Assembly (NCBI RefSeq): GCF_014898055.3
Contig: NW_023605083.1
Location: forward strand, 65,155,715 to 65,219,714
DNA length: 64,000 bases
Direction: 5' to 3'
From: Talpa occidentalis
Taxonomy: Eukaryota > Chordata > Mammalia > Eulipotyphla > Talpidae
Positions within the stretch are counted from its first letter, which is position 1. Each line of letters begins with the position of its first letter. The notes under the pieces are model-generated. The model was not told the origin of the DNA. It made no database searches and saw nothing but the letters and a program-made list of their open reading frames with translations. The position numbers and the translations under genes are program-made. Positions 11,638-23,219 of this stretch are shown here, piece by piece.

Positions 11638-11820
11638 CTAGAGCATCACATTGAACTCGGTGACCAGGAAGTCGATGTAGTTCCGCTCCTTGGTCTTGAA
11701 GGCCTCTGCGATGATGCGTGCGGCCTCGCGATGCTCCTTGCCCCGCAGGGTCAGCCCGTTCACCTCCAGGATCACGTGGCCCACCTTGAGTTGCCCACAG
11801 TTGTGGGCCGAGCCACCTCG
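11638..11820 (-). CDS. WHRN: WHRN exon 12: end of PDZ3, C terminus and stop
   Basis: These 60 codons begin RGGSAHNCGQLKVGHVILEV, continue NGLTLRGKEHREAARIIAEA and end FLVTEFNVML, followed by TAG at 11640-11638. They complete PDZ3, with the HREAARIIAEAF helix B lining the peptide groove. The C terminus FNVML is the invariant whirlin end. The acceptor is CCCTGCAG. Only two conservative changes (ERN for human DRD) are apparent from memory. Intron 11 is 288 nt. Confidence 0.98.
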   Translation of the reverse strand, partial: RGGSAHNCGQLKVGHVILEVNGLTLRGKEHREAARIIAEAFKTKERNYIDFLVTEFNVML

Positions 11821-12108
11821 CTGCAGGGGGCGAGACACAGGGCACTTGGGGCATCTCAGGGCGCAGCCAGCTAGGCTCTGACCACCCACTGGTCAGGCCA
11901 GGCCTGACACTCCCAAGCAGGCAGCTGCAACCTGAATGTCCATTGCCTTGATCAGGAAAACTGAGGCTAAGCTATAGTAAGGGCGATCTGAGCCCGGGTC
12001 CGCCCTTGGGTGCATTGTCACCTCTGGGGCTTGAAAACCCCAGGGATGCTGAGAAAGGGGCCATCGAGGGAAGGGAGGGATGATCAGGCAGGGCCCTAGG
12101 GGATGTAC

Positions 12109-12231
12109 CTGGATTGTGACGATCCTAGGCAGGGGCTGGCGGGTGTTGGCACCACCCTCGATGGCCATGCCCAGAGTGGCTGCACTCTTCGTCACGCGGA
12201 CCAGGGTAGATGTGGGTTCCAGGAGTCCAGG
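12109..12231 (-). CDS. WHRN: WHRN exon 11: first half of PDZ3
   Basis: These 41 codons begin PGLLEPTSTLVRVTKSAATL, continue GMAIEGGANT and end RQPLPRIVTIQ. They hold the PDZ3 carboxylate-binding loop (TLGMAIEGG, i.e. a variant of X-phi-G-phi). The acceptor is CATCCACAG and the donor CAG|GTACAT; phase is 0 at both ends. PDZ3 of whirlin binds the MYO15A C terminus and other partners at stereocilia tips. Human has I where this sequence has M in LGMAIEGG and K for T in VRVTK, as I recall. Confidence 0.96.
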
Positions 12232-12399
12232 CTGTGGATGTGTGGAAGGAGACACTGACTCAGGCCTTCTCAGCGGCAGGTCTGGCCAGGGGGTGGGATT
12301 GGACTGGCCATGACATGCCTCTGGGTCAGAGGGGCTCAGACCCCAACCCCATGTTGGGTGCCTTGAATGGGCCAGGTGCAAAGCTACAGTTGGGATCCT

Positions 12400-12520
12400 C
12401 ATCTTGTTCATTCTACAAATCGACCAGCGGCTCAGGAGTTTAAGTGGCTTCTCAAGGTTGCCTGATGGTGGCACCAGGATCTGAATCCAGGCCTGGCTGC
12501 CTCAACTACCAGACCACGTT
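12400..12520 (-). repeat. MIR, reverse, in intron 10
   Basis: Decayed antisense core: AGGAGTTTAAGTGGCTTCTC, then GGATCTGAATCCAGGCCTGG. Confidence 0.65.
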
Positions 12521-12563
12521 AGAGCAGAACTTAAAGGTTCTCAAGACCAACCTTTAGCACTTG

Positions 12564-12605
12564 GCTTGCCAGTGTCAGTGGAGAAGGCCTCCAGAATCCT
12601 AATGC
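12564..12605 (+). repeat. 42-bp direct repeat, copy A (intron 10)
   Basis: Identical over 42 bases to 13117-13158; starts GCTTGCCAGTGTCAGTGG and ends CCTAATGC. It lies 3' of WHRN exon 10. Confidence 0.93.
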
Positions 12606-12755
12606 TGTGGTCTTTCTGGACACGCACGTCTCTTCAGTGATGGGGACTCACTGTGTCTGTGGCCACTCATCAAGCTGAACTATGGTGGGGGGCCTGCCGC
12701 TCTCTCTTGGGGGCCTGTCTTTCCCTCAGCTGTTTGCACCCTCCTCTGTGCTCAC

Positions 12756-12937
12756 CGGCTTGGTGGCCCCCTCTGGAGTCCTCTCATTCTGATGTGGTTC
12801 CTTGCTGCTCCTGCTCTTGGCGGATGCCATCTGTCTGCCTCGGCCCGGGGCGCTGGCCTCTGCCTCGCCTGCGTCCACACCACTGTCCTCGCTGAGGGTC
12901 TGCCCACTGTCTGAGAGTTGGGAGAGCGTAGAGGCTG
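12756..12937 (-). CDS. WHRN: WHRN exon 10: Ser/Glu-rich linker before PDZ3
   Basis: Two bases complete a Thr codon, then 60 codons follow: ASTLSQLSDSGQTLSEDSGV, DAGEAEASAPGRGRQ, MASAKSRSSKEPHQNERTPEG, ATKP. The acceptor is a tandem CAGCAG; using the first AG reproduces the human TASTLSQ reading as I recall it, and using the second (start 12934) removes one Ala. The donor is CCG|GTGAGC. A basic run (SAKSRSSKE) follows the acidic run. The exon is bracketed by two identical 42-bp direct repeats, at 12564-12605 in intron 10 and 13117-13158 in intron 9. Confidence 0.94.
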
Positions 12938-12964
12938 CTGGAAGATGGCGACAAGAGAAGAATA

Positions 12965-13060
12965 TGGTTTATACAGCTGGAGTCAGGGGGAGCTTCCTGG
13001 AGGAGGTGATAGGTACATAGGCGAGACACCCAGGCAGAGATGGAGAAGGAATGAAGGGAT
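12965..13060 (-). repeat. L2-like fragment, reverse, in intron 9
   Basis: GAGCTTCCTGGAGGAGGTGA is the complement of the L2 block CCTCCTCCAGGAAGCC. It ends just before repeat copy B. Confidence 0.5.
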
Positions 13061-13116
13061 CCTGGGGCTGGAGAGCTGAGAGACTTCCCATCACCCTTCC
13101 ACCTACTGAGACCTGT

Positions 13117-13158
13117 GCTTGCCAGTGTCAGTGGAGAAGGCCTCCAGAATCCTAATGC
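13117..13158 (+). repeat. 42-bp direct repeat, copy B (intron 9)
   Basis: Identical to 12564-12605 at an offset of 553 bp, on the 5' side of WHRN exon 10. The match stops abruptly on the left. On the right it continues only as GTGG after one mismatch. Confidence 0.93.
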
Positions 13159-13534
13159 AGTGGCCCCAAGGCCACCACTTCCAGGACGTCTACACTGAGT
13201 AGCCCAGCATACTGATTAATGGGATAAACCCAGCCCACGGAGGAGGGCTTTTGTTTTTTAATTCACCTAATACTGTCAAATCTTACAGATGGACAAATAC
13301 ATTCAAATTAGGAGATTTCACATAAAAGTTAAATTTCTAATGTCTAGAGAAAAAAAAAATGGGAGGTCTGCCAGGCCAGGTCTGTATCCCTACATGACCA
13401 GGATGGGTCCGAGCTGAGTGGTGGGCAGATGCCCTCTGGTTCATGGCTAAACTCAAGCTGCTTCACTATGTGCTTAAGTAATGGCCTGAGTTTGAGGCCC
13501 TGGGTAAAGGGCACACACTCGAGTCTGGCAGATT

Positions 13535-13830
13535 GCTAGACAAGTCAGGTCTGAATCCTTCCTAAACAGCTGTGCACCCCTGGGCAATTTACACAGCCTC
13601 TCTGAGCCTCCATGGTCTTGTTCTAACACAGGAACAATGATGCCCAGCCATGAAGACTAACACGCACGATGTCTGGAATGAAGGTGTCCCAAGAACAGAG
13701 ATAGCTAGGCTGCCTGGGTCCATAATTACTGTCTTGTGCCTCAGTTTCTTCATCTGTGAAAAGGGGGTAATAATAGCACCAGCCTCGTCAGGCTGTTTGG
13801 AGGATTAGGTGAGTTACTGACCCAGCCCAA
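13535..13830 (+). repeat. MIR fragments in intron 9
   Basis: Two sense pieces: ACCCCTGGGCAATTTACACA with GCCTCTCTGAGCCTCC, and TGCCTCAGTTTCTTCATCTG with GGGGGTAATAATAGCACC. Confidence 0.7.
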
Positions 13831-14842
13831 GGAAAGAAGTGTAGGACCCTATTGCTCTGATCAGTGTGTCCAGCCCAGTGCCGGGTCTAGAGGTAGGACC
13901 AGGGATTGCGACAACTCAGTTTCTCTCCAAAAGCTGCCTGCTCTCTGTTCAGCTGCCTGCCCTCACTAAGCCACTGGGCACAGGACCCTGTACTCTGCAT
14001 CCTAGTCTGCCCCCTGCTGGTCACACAGCAGGCACTGTTAACGTCTCCTGTCCTGGCCTCCCCCTCCCTGGCCACAGCAGGGCCTAGTGTATTACTGTGG
14101 CCACAAGATGGCAACAGATTCCAGCAAAATGAACCCAATTCACCAGTTAAGAGGAGCGGGAGACCCAGAAGCTGCTGAGGGCACAGGCAGGCTTTCAGGG
14201 AGCCTAAGCTGGATCTCCCCCCCTCCCCTCCTCAGCTGGACAGCCATTGGAAACTTGGGGCTACTGCCTCAGGCTGGCTTCCAGGTGTCTCAAAGGTCCA
14301 TCCTGTCCCTTAATTCTGCAGCTGCTGTGTCAGAAGATCCCAAGGACCCAGAGACTGCAATTTCAACTACCTCCTTTCCTTAGTACCTGAAGGCAGAAAT
14401 GACAGAAATCATGTTGCCCTCCACAAACTTAATTTTATTGGGAAGACAGTTAGGTGAATGCAGGGTAACCAGGGTTGGGGGTGGGCACTGGAGGAGCGAG
14501 CTGGCGGGGCTGCCACTGTGTCCTACCCAGTGACCTGTGTCCTACAATGGGAAAGGAGCCTAGATAGGCACACATCTGTCCAGTCACCTGTCCACAGTCA
14601 CTGTCCACAGTTGTCCAGCCAGAAAATGGCAGAGCCAGAATTCAAGTCCAACCCTGACTCCAAAGCCCTTCAGTGGGGCTCAGGACCCCGCCCCAGTCAC
14701 TCCGACTCTGGGCTAGAAGGCCCTTCCTTAGGCAAGCACAGGGTCCCACCTTCACTGTGTCAATGGGTGGATGGACTCAGGGGCCGGGGACCCCAGGGTC
14801 TCACAGCTCCCCCTCCAGCCCCCAGCGCCACTGGGTACTCAC

Positions 14843-15380
14843 TGCGTGTCTGGGGCAGTGCCCTCACTTCGTTCACGTCGGGCTCGCTGTCGGGGCGGTG
14901 AACCTCCACCATGACAAAGTGCTGGTTTGTGCCAGTCTGGTCTGGGCGGCCAGAGGGGGAGGGTGGTGGAAGGCAGCAGCCTCCAGTCGGCGAGGCCTCA
15001 GCAGGGGGGCTTTTCAGGTGCGGGGGTGACTGGACTCTTGGGAAGGGGCCAATGGGGTGCTGGTTGACCAGGGCCAGGTGTGCATCCAGCGGCCTCTTGG
15101 AGCCGGAGTTGGCTGGCGAGACAGAGGCGTAGATGGGGGAGGAGGGAGAGTCCTGTGCAGAGGAGGCCCCACAGGCAGGTGGGGTGCCCACTGGAGGGCT
15201 GCAGTTCTGGGGTGCAGAGAAGACGATGCCCGAGTGCAAAGACGCGGAAGAAGGCGGCTGGAGGTCTTCTCTCCCCGGCTTCCTGGTCTGGGCGAGCAGG
15301 CGGTCATGGCCGGGGCCCAGAGGTGGTGCAGGTGGTGGCTTGAAGCCAGGCAACCCCTCAGAGGTGGACTTGACATCATC
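14843..15380 (-). CDS. WHRN: WHRN exon 9: large proline-rich exon
   Basis: This is the longest exon, 179 codons plus one base. It begins DDVKSTSEGLPGFKPPPAPP, carries many Pro/Ser stretches (QPPSS, SPPVGTPP, SPSSPIYASVSP, QSPPHLKSPP, CLPPPSPSG) and ends EVRALPQTR. The conserved block TNQHFVMVEVHRPDSEPDVN near its end identifies it. This is the whirlin proline-rich region that, per the literature, supports binding to partners such as MYO15A/EPS8-complex proteins and espin. The acceptor is TTGGCAG and the donor CGCA|GTGAGT. It leaves in phase 1, and the next exon supplies two bases to make Thr. Several open frames on the opposite strand here are by-products of its high GC content. Confidence 0.96.
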
Positions 15381-16097
15381 CTGCCAAAAGACCCAACAGG
15401 AATAGAAGGAGTCTGAGCCCATTGTGGCTGGAAGAGCGGAGACGGCAGCTGAGCAGGCCAGGCCCCAGCTGGAATTCTGTCCTCGCTCCCTTGGCTCTTA
15501 GCTGAGCTGCTCTGAATAATGCAGGGCCCGAGTGGAAAACTTCTCCTAGCATCTCAGCCGCTGATAAGCATCTGGATCTTGGCGGGCGTCTCTGGGGAGG
15601 GCACCGTTACCTTTGGGAACCGAAGTTCCTGGCATCAGCCAGACTTGTCACGGGGAGCAAGACTTAATTAGAGGTGGGATGCAGAGGATGGAAAAACAAA
15701 AGGGAGGCCTTTTGTCTTTGACTTTCCTTTTGGGGGCATTATTTGGGCTTCTTGAGAAGGGGCGTCTAGAAGGAGTGAGAATCAACAGGACAGAGGCCGG
15801 GGTGCTGTGTGGCCGTGCACAAGGCACAGCATGTCTCAAGTGTGCCTTTGGGCTCGAGGAAAGCTGTGCCCACCCAGCCCAGCTGATGTGGGAGGGGAGG
15901 GTTACAATGCCTTAGCGAAGGACTCTGCAGCTGCTCGGGTGAGTAGCAGCAGCGGACGCTATTCCCCTCAGTCTGAGCCCACATGCAACACCAGCATGGC
16001 CCCGATGATGCTGTTTCAAATGCTTTATTTACATGAGCTCTGTTTCCCTTGGCCACAGACTTACAGGATAAATAATCCCATTACCACCCCACTTTAT

Positions 16098-16368
16098 TTT
16101 TTAAGATTTATTTTTATTTATTTATGCAAAGAAGAACTTGGGTGTATGCTAGAGGTGCAGAATGTGAGAGGATTCACCAGAGACAGAGTGGGGAACAGAA
16201 CAGGCAGACTGACTGAAACACACTGCTGAGGGGAGCAGCAGGCGAGACAGGAGAGATCTACTGAACCATGTGGGTCAGCTCCCTAGCCGGGGATTGAGCT
16301 CTTGCTGCAGTGCCTGGCGATAGAGTGATAGCACTGAGACTTTAACCCCTGAGCCACCAGGAAGGCCC
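16098..16368 (-). mobile_element. tRNA-derived SINE in WHRN intron 8
   Basis: The element is in reverse orientation: a T-rich AAGATTTATTTTTATTTATT tail is on the left and the head complement (CCACCAGGAAGGCCC) on the right. A perfect 15-bp duplication ACCACCCCACTTTAT flanks it (16083-16097, 16369-16383). It is on the same strand as WHRN and adjoins a MIR on its right. Confidence 0.9.
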
Positions 16369-16383
16369 ACCACCCCACTTTAT

Positions 16384-16490
16384 AGTTGGGAAAACCAAGG
16401 CACAGAGAGGTTGAGAAACTTGCTCAAAGTCACACAGTTAGTGGGAGAGGTGGGATGTGAACCCAGGCAATGGGGTCCTGAGCCCAGGTC
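16384..16490 (-). repeat. MIR, reverse
   Basis: GGCACAGAGAGGTTGAGAAA, then CTTGCTCAAAGTCACACAG. The neighbouring SINE inserted next to it. Confidence 0.8.
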
Positions 16491-16868
16491 ATTCGAATAT
16501 CACTGGGGTACAAATCACAATGTAGCTGCTCAGGCTGCATTCCTAGCGCCATCCCAAAGCCTCTTAGGGGAGTCTTGCCACGTGCCCCAGATGTCAGCAT
16601 CAACTGTGAAAACCTCATTCAGATAACATATCAAAAACAAACACCAACCTGGCCAACAGTCAAACAGGTTGACAGCTCCACTTAAGATCTCCAGAACCAG
16701 CCATCCTGGCCTCCGCTGGAGACAGCAGTGTCACACCCGTGCACAGGTCTGAGGCCGGGTCTAAGAGCTCACAGGGAGGGTCTCTGGCCCTCCCCAAGGA
16801 GCCAGACCTCAGGCTTCAGGTAGACAGCACAGAGCAAAACCCCAGGAAAGGGCCAGAGAGAGTCTTAC

Positions 16869-16940
16869 CAGTGAGACATCTGGGAGGGTGCTGCTATTGC
16901 CCTGAACAGCCTCACCAGTCTCCTCCAGGTCCAGAGTATT
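16869..16940 (-). CDS. WHRN: WHRN exon 8: acidic linker exon
   Basis: These 24 codons read NTLDLEETGEAVQGN followed by SSTLPDVSL. The acceptor is TTTCTAG and the donor CTG|GTAAGA. It is a small in-frame exon of 72 nt, so its skipping would keep the frame. It lies in the disordered linker between HHD2 and PDZ3 and is separated from exon 7 by the 10.4-kb intron 7. The match to human NTLDLEETGEAVQGN is essentially exact at its start, as I recall that sequence. Confidence 0.94.
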
Positions 16941-17689
16941 CTAGAAATGGAGAGGAAAACAATGGGAGGAAATATAAGCTGAGAGGAGAAAAAATGGTTT
17001 GCTCTGTAGGGCACCAAAATCTATGGGTCCAGCAACACCTTCACGTGATTTATGTGACTCATGACAAGCCACATTCCAGCAGAATTCACTTAAGGCCATA
17101 AAATTCATGTCAATTTTCCTGTTGCCCATTTTGAAATCAGTCTTTCTCTGAGACTGCCTGGGCCTCCCCTGGACTATTTGGTGATACTATGGGGTGTCTC
17201 CAGCCTTGTCTGGAAATTCTTTCAACCCCTTCCCCTCCACTGCTCGCTGTCAGAATCCCAGAAAGGTGTGGAATGGCAAGATGCAAATGAGAAGTGGATG
17301 GAGAAAGTCTCCTGATTTTAGTGGTTTCCACCCTGAAGAGGGTGGTGAAGGTTTAAATGGGCCTTATTTTGCACAAATGCCCGTTTCTCTCCTCCTTCCC
17401 TAACTCACCAGAAGCTTAGTGCTCCCTCAACTGACACTGAGCTGCTACCTCTAGGCCATTTCTGGGAAGCCAAGCAGTACTGCCATCTAAACTGGGCTCT
17501 TAAGGGCTCAGTTGCCATTTCTCCCCACCCCATTGAGGCCTGGATCATAAGTTTCCCCGACAAATACCAAGTCTCAAAGACAGCAATCAATACAGACACC
17601 CTCAAACCTCTGGATTGACCAGGCACTGGGAACACAGAGGGGGTGAAATACCACCCCTGCTTGCACCAACAAGCAGGAGTCTTTGAAGA

Positions 17690-17880
17690 GAGTGAGGGAA
17701 CACAGGCATATAAAGCAAGCAGGGAGGGGTTATCAAGGAAGGCTTCCTGGAGGAGGGGGCACTGTATAAAGCTGAGTTTTATAGGTGAGCTGAGTAAGAG
17801 GGAATGATGAATGTATCAGAGGGAAGAGCATGCATAAAACGGGAAGGACAGAGGATGTTTGGGAATCTTCCAGCAGCTCC
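17690..17880 (-). repeat. L2, reverse, in intron 7
   Basis: AAGGCTTCCTGGAGGAGGGG followed by a GCTGAGTTTTATAGGTGAGC-type continuation. Confidence 0.5.
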
Positions 17881-17959
17881 ACGTGAGTCAATCGGGGAGC
17901 TTCTTGGACTTGAGCCTGGGGGCAGTGGGTTGCTATGGAGACATGGTCAAATTTCTCTT

Positions 17960-18560
17960 CAGTGACTATCCCCTTTGCTCACTTCCTTTCCAGCCATGCT
18001 GAAGCAATGCAGACATGTCAGGGCCTTTGCACTGACAGTCCCCTTTGCCTAGAATATTCTTCCCCTTGGGCATCCATAAGGCATAGCCTCATGTGCCCTC
18101 ACCTCCTTCATAACCTTATTCAAAAAACACCCCCTACTCAGACAATCTCCACTCCCCACGCTGTTTTATTTCCCCCCTTTGTATGGATCAATATTCAGAA
18201 GACAGGATGTGATCCTTGAAACCTAAGTCAGATAATGCCTCTTCCCAGCTCATAACCCTGCAGGGTCTTTCCATCTTACTTGGAGGGAGTTCCAAATCCT
18301 ACACTCGTGGCACCTACTGACTGGGCCCTTTCTTACTATTCCTCCAACAGAGGGAGGAATATTCCTGCTGCCCCAGGACCTTTGCACTGACAGCTTCCTG
18401 CCTCACAGTGCTCCTCTCTCATTCCCTCACTTCATTTAGTTCTGACCTCAGGAAGGCCTTCCTGGAGCATCCCTGTCTAAAAAAGTATGCAAATACGCAT
18501 ACCCTTCCCACAAACCCACCTCTGGCTACTCCAACCCTACTTCATTTTCTGTATGACTTT
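17960..18560 (+). repeat. L2 fragments in intron 7
   Basis: The L2 motif occurs twice: CAGGGCCTTTGCACTGACAG (18020) and CAGGACCTTTGCACTGACAG (18374). Each is followed by decayed L2 3' sequence, so two adjacent copies are present. Confidence 0.7.
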
Positions 18561-19189
18561 CAGCATAGCCTGCCGCGAGATGGGCCTGCTCGCTGTCTTG
18601 CTCCCCCTAGGAGAGCCCCATGGACAGGAATTGTGATGGCAGGCCCCTCCTCCAGCCTCAGTGTTCAGGACAGTGGCTGCTAGGTGTTTACTAAGCCAAT
18701 TCATGAGCCCAGTAGTCTCTCTGGCCTGACAGGGTGAAGGCCTGAGCAGGCAGTCGGGCAAGGTGGCAATGGCAAGGCATCCTGAAAAGCAGGAGAGTTG
18801 CTCGGACAAGAGTGAGGCAGCAAGTGGGGTGTGAAGGTGCCCCACAACGCCGTACCCCTAGGGTAGACACCGCCAGGTCACTCCACACTGATTCCGGCTT
18901 GAATGTCCTGGAAGCGTGAAGATTGGGAGGCAAGCAGAGGGCATGGGGTCACGAAGGCCTGTCAAGGGAACCCACTGACCAACAAGATGCTGGGTGCTCC
19001 TGATCTGGAAACCTTCTGTGCCACCCTCTGCCTCCCATTCCCTCCAACCCTATCTCCTGCAACCAGCCCTGCTTCACGAAAGGACGCTGCCAACAGCCCT
19101 AGTCATGCCAAGACAGCAGAGGTCCCCGGAGAGAGGCGCTCTCCCCCACTGACCAATGGCATCAGTCGGGTTTCCTCGAGGTCCTGCCC

Positions 19190-19310
19190 AGCTCTGCCAC
19201 TTACAGCTGAGGGATGGTGGGCAAATCTGAGTCTCAGTTTCTTCAGCTGCAAAATGGGATAAGAGCAGTACTTGCCTCATGGGGCTGATGTACTGACCTA
19301 GAACCTGGCA
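19190..19310 (+). repeat. MIR
   Basis: GAGTCTCAGTTTCTTCAGCTG and AAAATGGGATAAGAGCAGTAC. Confidence 0.75.
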
Positions 19311-20139
19311 CAGTCTTTGAAGGGAGTGGCAGGACCTTGCACATGTCAGCAACCGGATGACTGCCAACATGCCAGCCAGTGGAGACACCTCAGTGGGGAA
19401 GAAACCGCAGCACTCCCGTACACTCCAAAACCCTCATGAGTCCAGAGCTCCCTGGACATGGTCCAGCTGGCCACACAGACCGCTCAGGTCAGGATGGGTA
19501 GTAAGCCGGGGCCGCTTAGTGCAAGCACTTCCCAAGACTGGGCAAAGTTCTGGCCACACCCCAGAGGGGCCTGAGGCCTGGTTGGGGAGGGGAGGCCACA
19601 GCGTTCACATGGAGCCACTGCCCCCTGCCCAGGCATTCAACCTGCAGGGACCCTGGAGGCTCCGGTGACAGTCCCTGATGAGACCAAGGTTACTGGATTT
19701 TGCCCTGGTCTGGCATGCCAGGAGCTCTCAGTGTTCATTTAGTTGCTCTGCAAGCATTAACCAGGCAGCTTTGGCTGATGAGGAAAACTCACAGGGATAC
19801 AAAGATGAGCAGGTCCATGTGTCCCCAACATCCAGCAGAAGGCCATGCACACAGCAGCTGCCCACAAACTCCTGTTCAGAATCACTGATGGTGCTGGCAG
19901 TTGTAAGAGGGCCCACGGGAGGGGGAGAGGAAGGATCCAGAACCTGGCAACACAAGCACGTCTTTGCTATGCACTATAGGGTGGTAGGACTTTATCTTGG
20001 AAAGGAGATCAGAGAACTAAAATCTGGGGATCGAGGGGGCTACTGAGTGTCAGGTCCCTGCCAGGCAAATGCCATGATCATTTTGATTCTCCCAAAGACC
20101 TCAGTCAAGAAACACTGACTGTGTTCCCTGGCTCATCTT

Positions 20140-20205
20140 TTACATTTAAGCTCAGAGAGGGAAGTGACTTGCCCCAAGTCACACAGCCATTCTTCATCCA
20201 ATCAG
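20140..20205 (-). repeat. MIR core, reverse
   Basis: CTCAGAGAGGGAAGTGACTT, then GCCCCAAGTCACACAGCC. Confidence 0.75.
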
Positions 20206-21299
20206 GCTTCTTGCCCAGATCAGGGTGACCCCTAAGCCCAAACGGTCCTACCTGGGACCCAGAATTGGATAGGGTCTGGGTACTATAAGAACCAGAGGGT
20301 CATGGAATCAAAAGTCTGCTTTTACTGGCATTCCAGAACTGACGGAAGGCTGGGATGGGAGGTGGGGATGGTGAAGGTGGTGCGGGGACAAATATCTAGC
20401 TCTGAGAGGGAGGCCTGAAGTGGAGCAAATGGCAGACGGGCCGGAGCCCAGCCCTGCCACACTCCATCTGCTAAATCCAGACGCTCAGGAGCCCCGAGTC
20501 CTGAGCCATGTTCCTTGTGCATCTGAAATAGCTGCAGACAGCAGGTTAAGAACCCAGGGGATGTGTCAGCAGAAACCCTCGAGGAGGCTTCGAGAGAAGG
20601 ACCAAGGTCAGAGCTCACACAGGAGTGGCCCCCATGTCCTGGCCACCCCCACCCTTATCCCTGAGGGCCTCCTCCCCTTGTACCCTTTGAAGTCAGAGCC
20701 CAACTGAGGGTTAGTCCTGGAGGTTCAGTGAGTCCTGTAAGGGGGGACCCTTCACCTGCTCCATAGCTGAGATGACCGGGGCTCAGAGAGGGAAGGCCCC
20801 CTGCCCAAGGTCACACCACAAGGGCGGGCAGGAAGCTGCCACCATTGTGCGCCCCTCTCTTTCCTCAAGTCTGGGGAGGTTTAGAAACCCCTCTCCTTTC
20901 AGAGGAAAGAACCCATTGATGTCTGAGTTGGCTCAGTTAGGACCTGAATATCTCAGGAGTCTGGGGGGACAAAATAAAATGAAATGCTAAGGTGTGGTTT
21001 CTGGTGTGGAATTTTGGAAGGCCTCCTGCAGCCCAGGGGAGCAAGCAAGATGGCCCACCTCAGCAAGATAAGGCCCCTTCTCCCTCCCCTCCCCCAAAGC
21101 CCAGTTCCCAGGCTGTTCTAGGCCTCCATGCCTTATTCCATAAAGGTGCTATTTTCGGCTCTTTGTTCTTGCTTTTTCATTCCTATGTCAGGACAACAGA
21201 ATCCCTTCACCACTGCCCTAAATGCACAAGAGGCCGGAAGTTGCCCTTCTGTATGTGGGGAAACTGAGGCATGAGTCACAGAGACTTTTGGAGGGTCAC

Positions 21300-21470
21300 C
21301 TTGATTTCTTCCTTGGGGCTGCTGAGAGAAAGCAAGAGGACGTAGGGAGGGAGGTTAGAAACCACAGAGTGAGGATAACAAGAGCGAAAGAGAAGGGAAA
21401 GGATCTGGGAGAAAGATGGAAGCAGAGAACAAAGAGAGAGAAGGAAGGATAAGAGCAAGGCCAGGAATGG
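21300..21470 (+). repeat. Purine-rich low-complexity region in intron 7
   Basis: Long A/G-rich stretch (GGAGAAAGATGGAAGCAGAG and similar). No element recognised. Confidence 0.6.
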
Positions 21471-23219
21471 TGGTGAGGTCACCTCAGGGAAGATGAAGTG
21501 ATGGGGAGTCAGACTGCAACATGAGCCTGGTAGAGTCCTAACCTTCTGAGGAGCTGCCTGGGGTTCAGCCATAGGAGCCTCAGGAGATCATGGGGTCACC
21601 TATGACCTATGACAGCCGTGCTGGGGAGACAGGATGGTCTGAGCCCCAACCTCTGTAGGCACCAGTGTGATATCCTTTCCAGGTTCCCGTATACCCCACA
21701 CCTGCAAGTCCACTCTGGTTTGCAGTGGATCTTCACACAACCCACAGAAGGTGGGGCAGATCAGCGCAGTGTACAGATGCAGAAAGTGAGGCTCCAAACG
21801 CTTAAATCACCTGCCGAAGAAGACATGGCTACTAGCTGGGAGATCCAATCCTGGCCCATGGGACCCCAAATCCTGTGCATGCAAACCCTTCCAGCATAGC
21901 CTGCTCATACTAGATGAAGAATTCAAGCAATGTAGGCAGATCTTTCTTTCACTCATCTCTCCAGCTGACATCTTTATTGGGGGAGGGGGGCAGGATATTG
22001 TTTGGCAGCCACAAAGCCTACCCAGCGCTGACTCTCTATTATACAAATGGGAAATAAACACAATCAGCTGATGGAGAAGGCTGCAGCTGATTTCCTGTGA
22101 TCGATTGTGTCTGGCTTGAGGGGAGACGGCTGCAGAATAAGGCAGTTTTAACCTGTGGTGGATAAACGTGCAGCCAGGTCCAGGAATTTGGGCTAAATGG
22201 AAAACTGGCTTCATTTAGGGCAACTGTCTGGGGCATCTGGGTCACCAGAGCCTGACACCTGCAGTCTAAATGCCAGGGCAAGAGACATTTTCCAACCGTG
22301 TGGGAGGAGAATGTTTAGAAGGTCAGAGCGCTAGAGATAACCAGGAGGGTTGCTAGGGAGTGTGGTTTCAATTCAGTGTCTGCTCCACATTCCCTGGGTC
22401 AGCACTGGGACACAGGAGAAAGATGGCGTCCCTGCCTGCACCCCACCAGCTCTCCCTGTTCACTTAGGAAGACACTTTTGAAGGGTTAAAGCGACGCAGC
22501 AGGCATTTGATGGCCATAGCAAAGGCCCATGAGCTCTGGAGGGGAGGGTCGCTGGCCGTGAGAAAGACATGTCTTGGGCAGTTGCACAGCAGACTGTCAG
22601 GGGCTCCATGTTACTCAGCATTACCACAGCAGAGGCTTGCTAACAAGCAGTGGGAGCGTGGGCCAGAGGCTGGCGTTCAGTGTGAATAAATGTTCCCTGG
22701 AGCTCTCTCTCTGAAGGAAGCTGTGGGCCTTGCTCAAGTACTCGGGGAAGGGATGTGAACACAGTTGACTCTCCTGCTGTGCCTTCCTGGCAATACTTTC
22801 CAGCATTTCCCAGCCCAGAAGATTTTCAGGGTAGAGGAGATGGAGACTAATGGTGGGAGAAGGGCTTTTCCAAGGACACACTGCCTGGAGGAAAAATATG
22901 GAACTCCTGACCCCAAACATGGGGCCAGGTGCCTGACACTCCCACAGGAAGGGCTTCCAAAAGGAGGAGATTTCTGTCCAGCAGCCCCACATGTAGGCAG
23001 CTTGGGGTGTCCAGCCTGAGATCTGCTGTGTTATGTGCAGGGAGGGGACAGGCCAGGGCTGACCAGGCAGCAGGAAGAGCTGGTGCCGCAGAGGCCATCA
23101 TCCCATCTCTTAGCATCTCTCTGCATAGCCTTCCAGGGGATGAACCCGCACATCTCTGTGCATACCCACTCTATCTATTCTCAAAATTTGGGGCATCCTA
23201 TTAAATTCCACTAAGTTAG

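Noticed and set aside
14760..15422. Open frames on the plus strand opposite WHRN exon 9 (up to 119 aa), and the minus-strand frame extending past both exon edges
   Set aside because: The minus-strand frame is exon 9 plus intron read-through; the plus-strand frames are mirror effects of proline-rich, GC-rich coding DNA.
17960..18560. Two CTTTGCACTGACAG blocks as a local duplication
   Set aside because: They are the conserved L2 motif in two separate decayed L2 copies, not a recent duplication.
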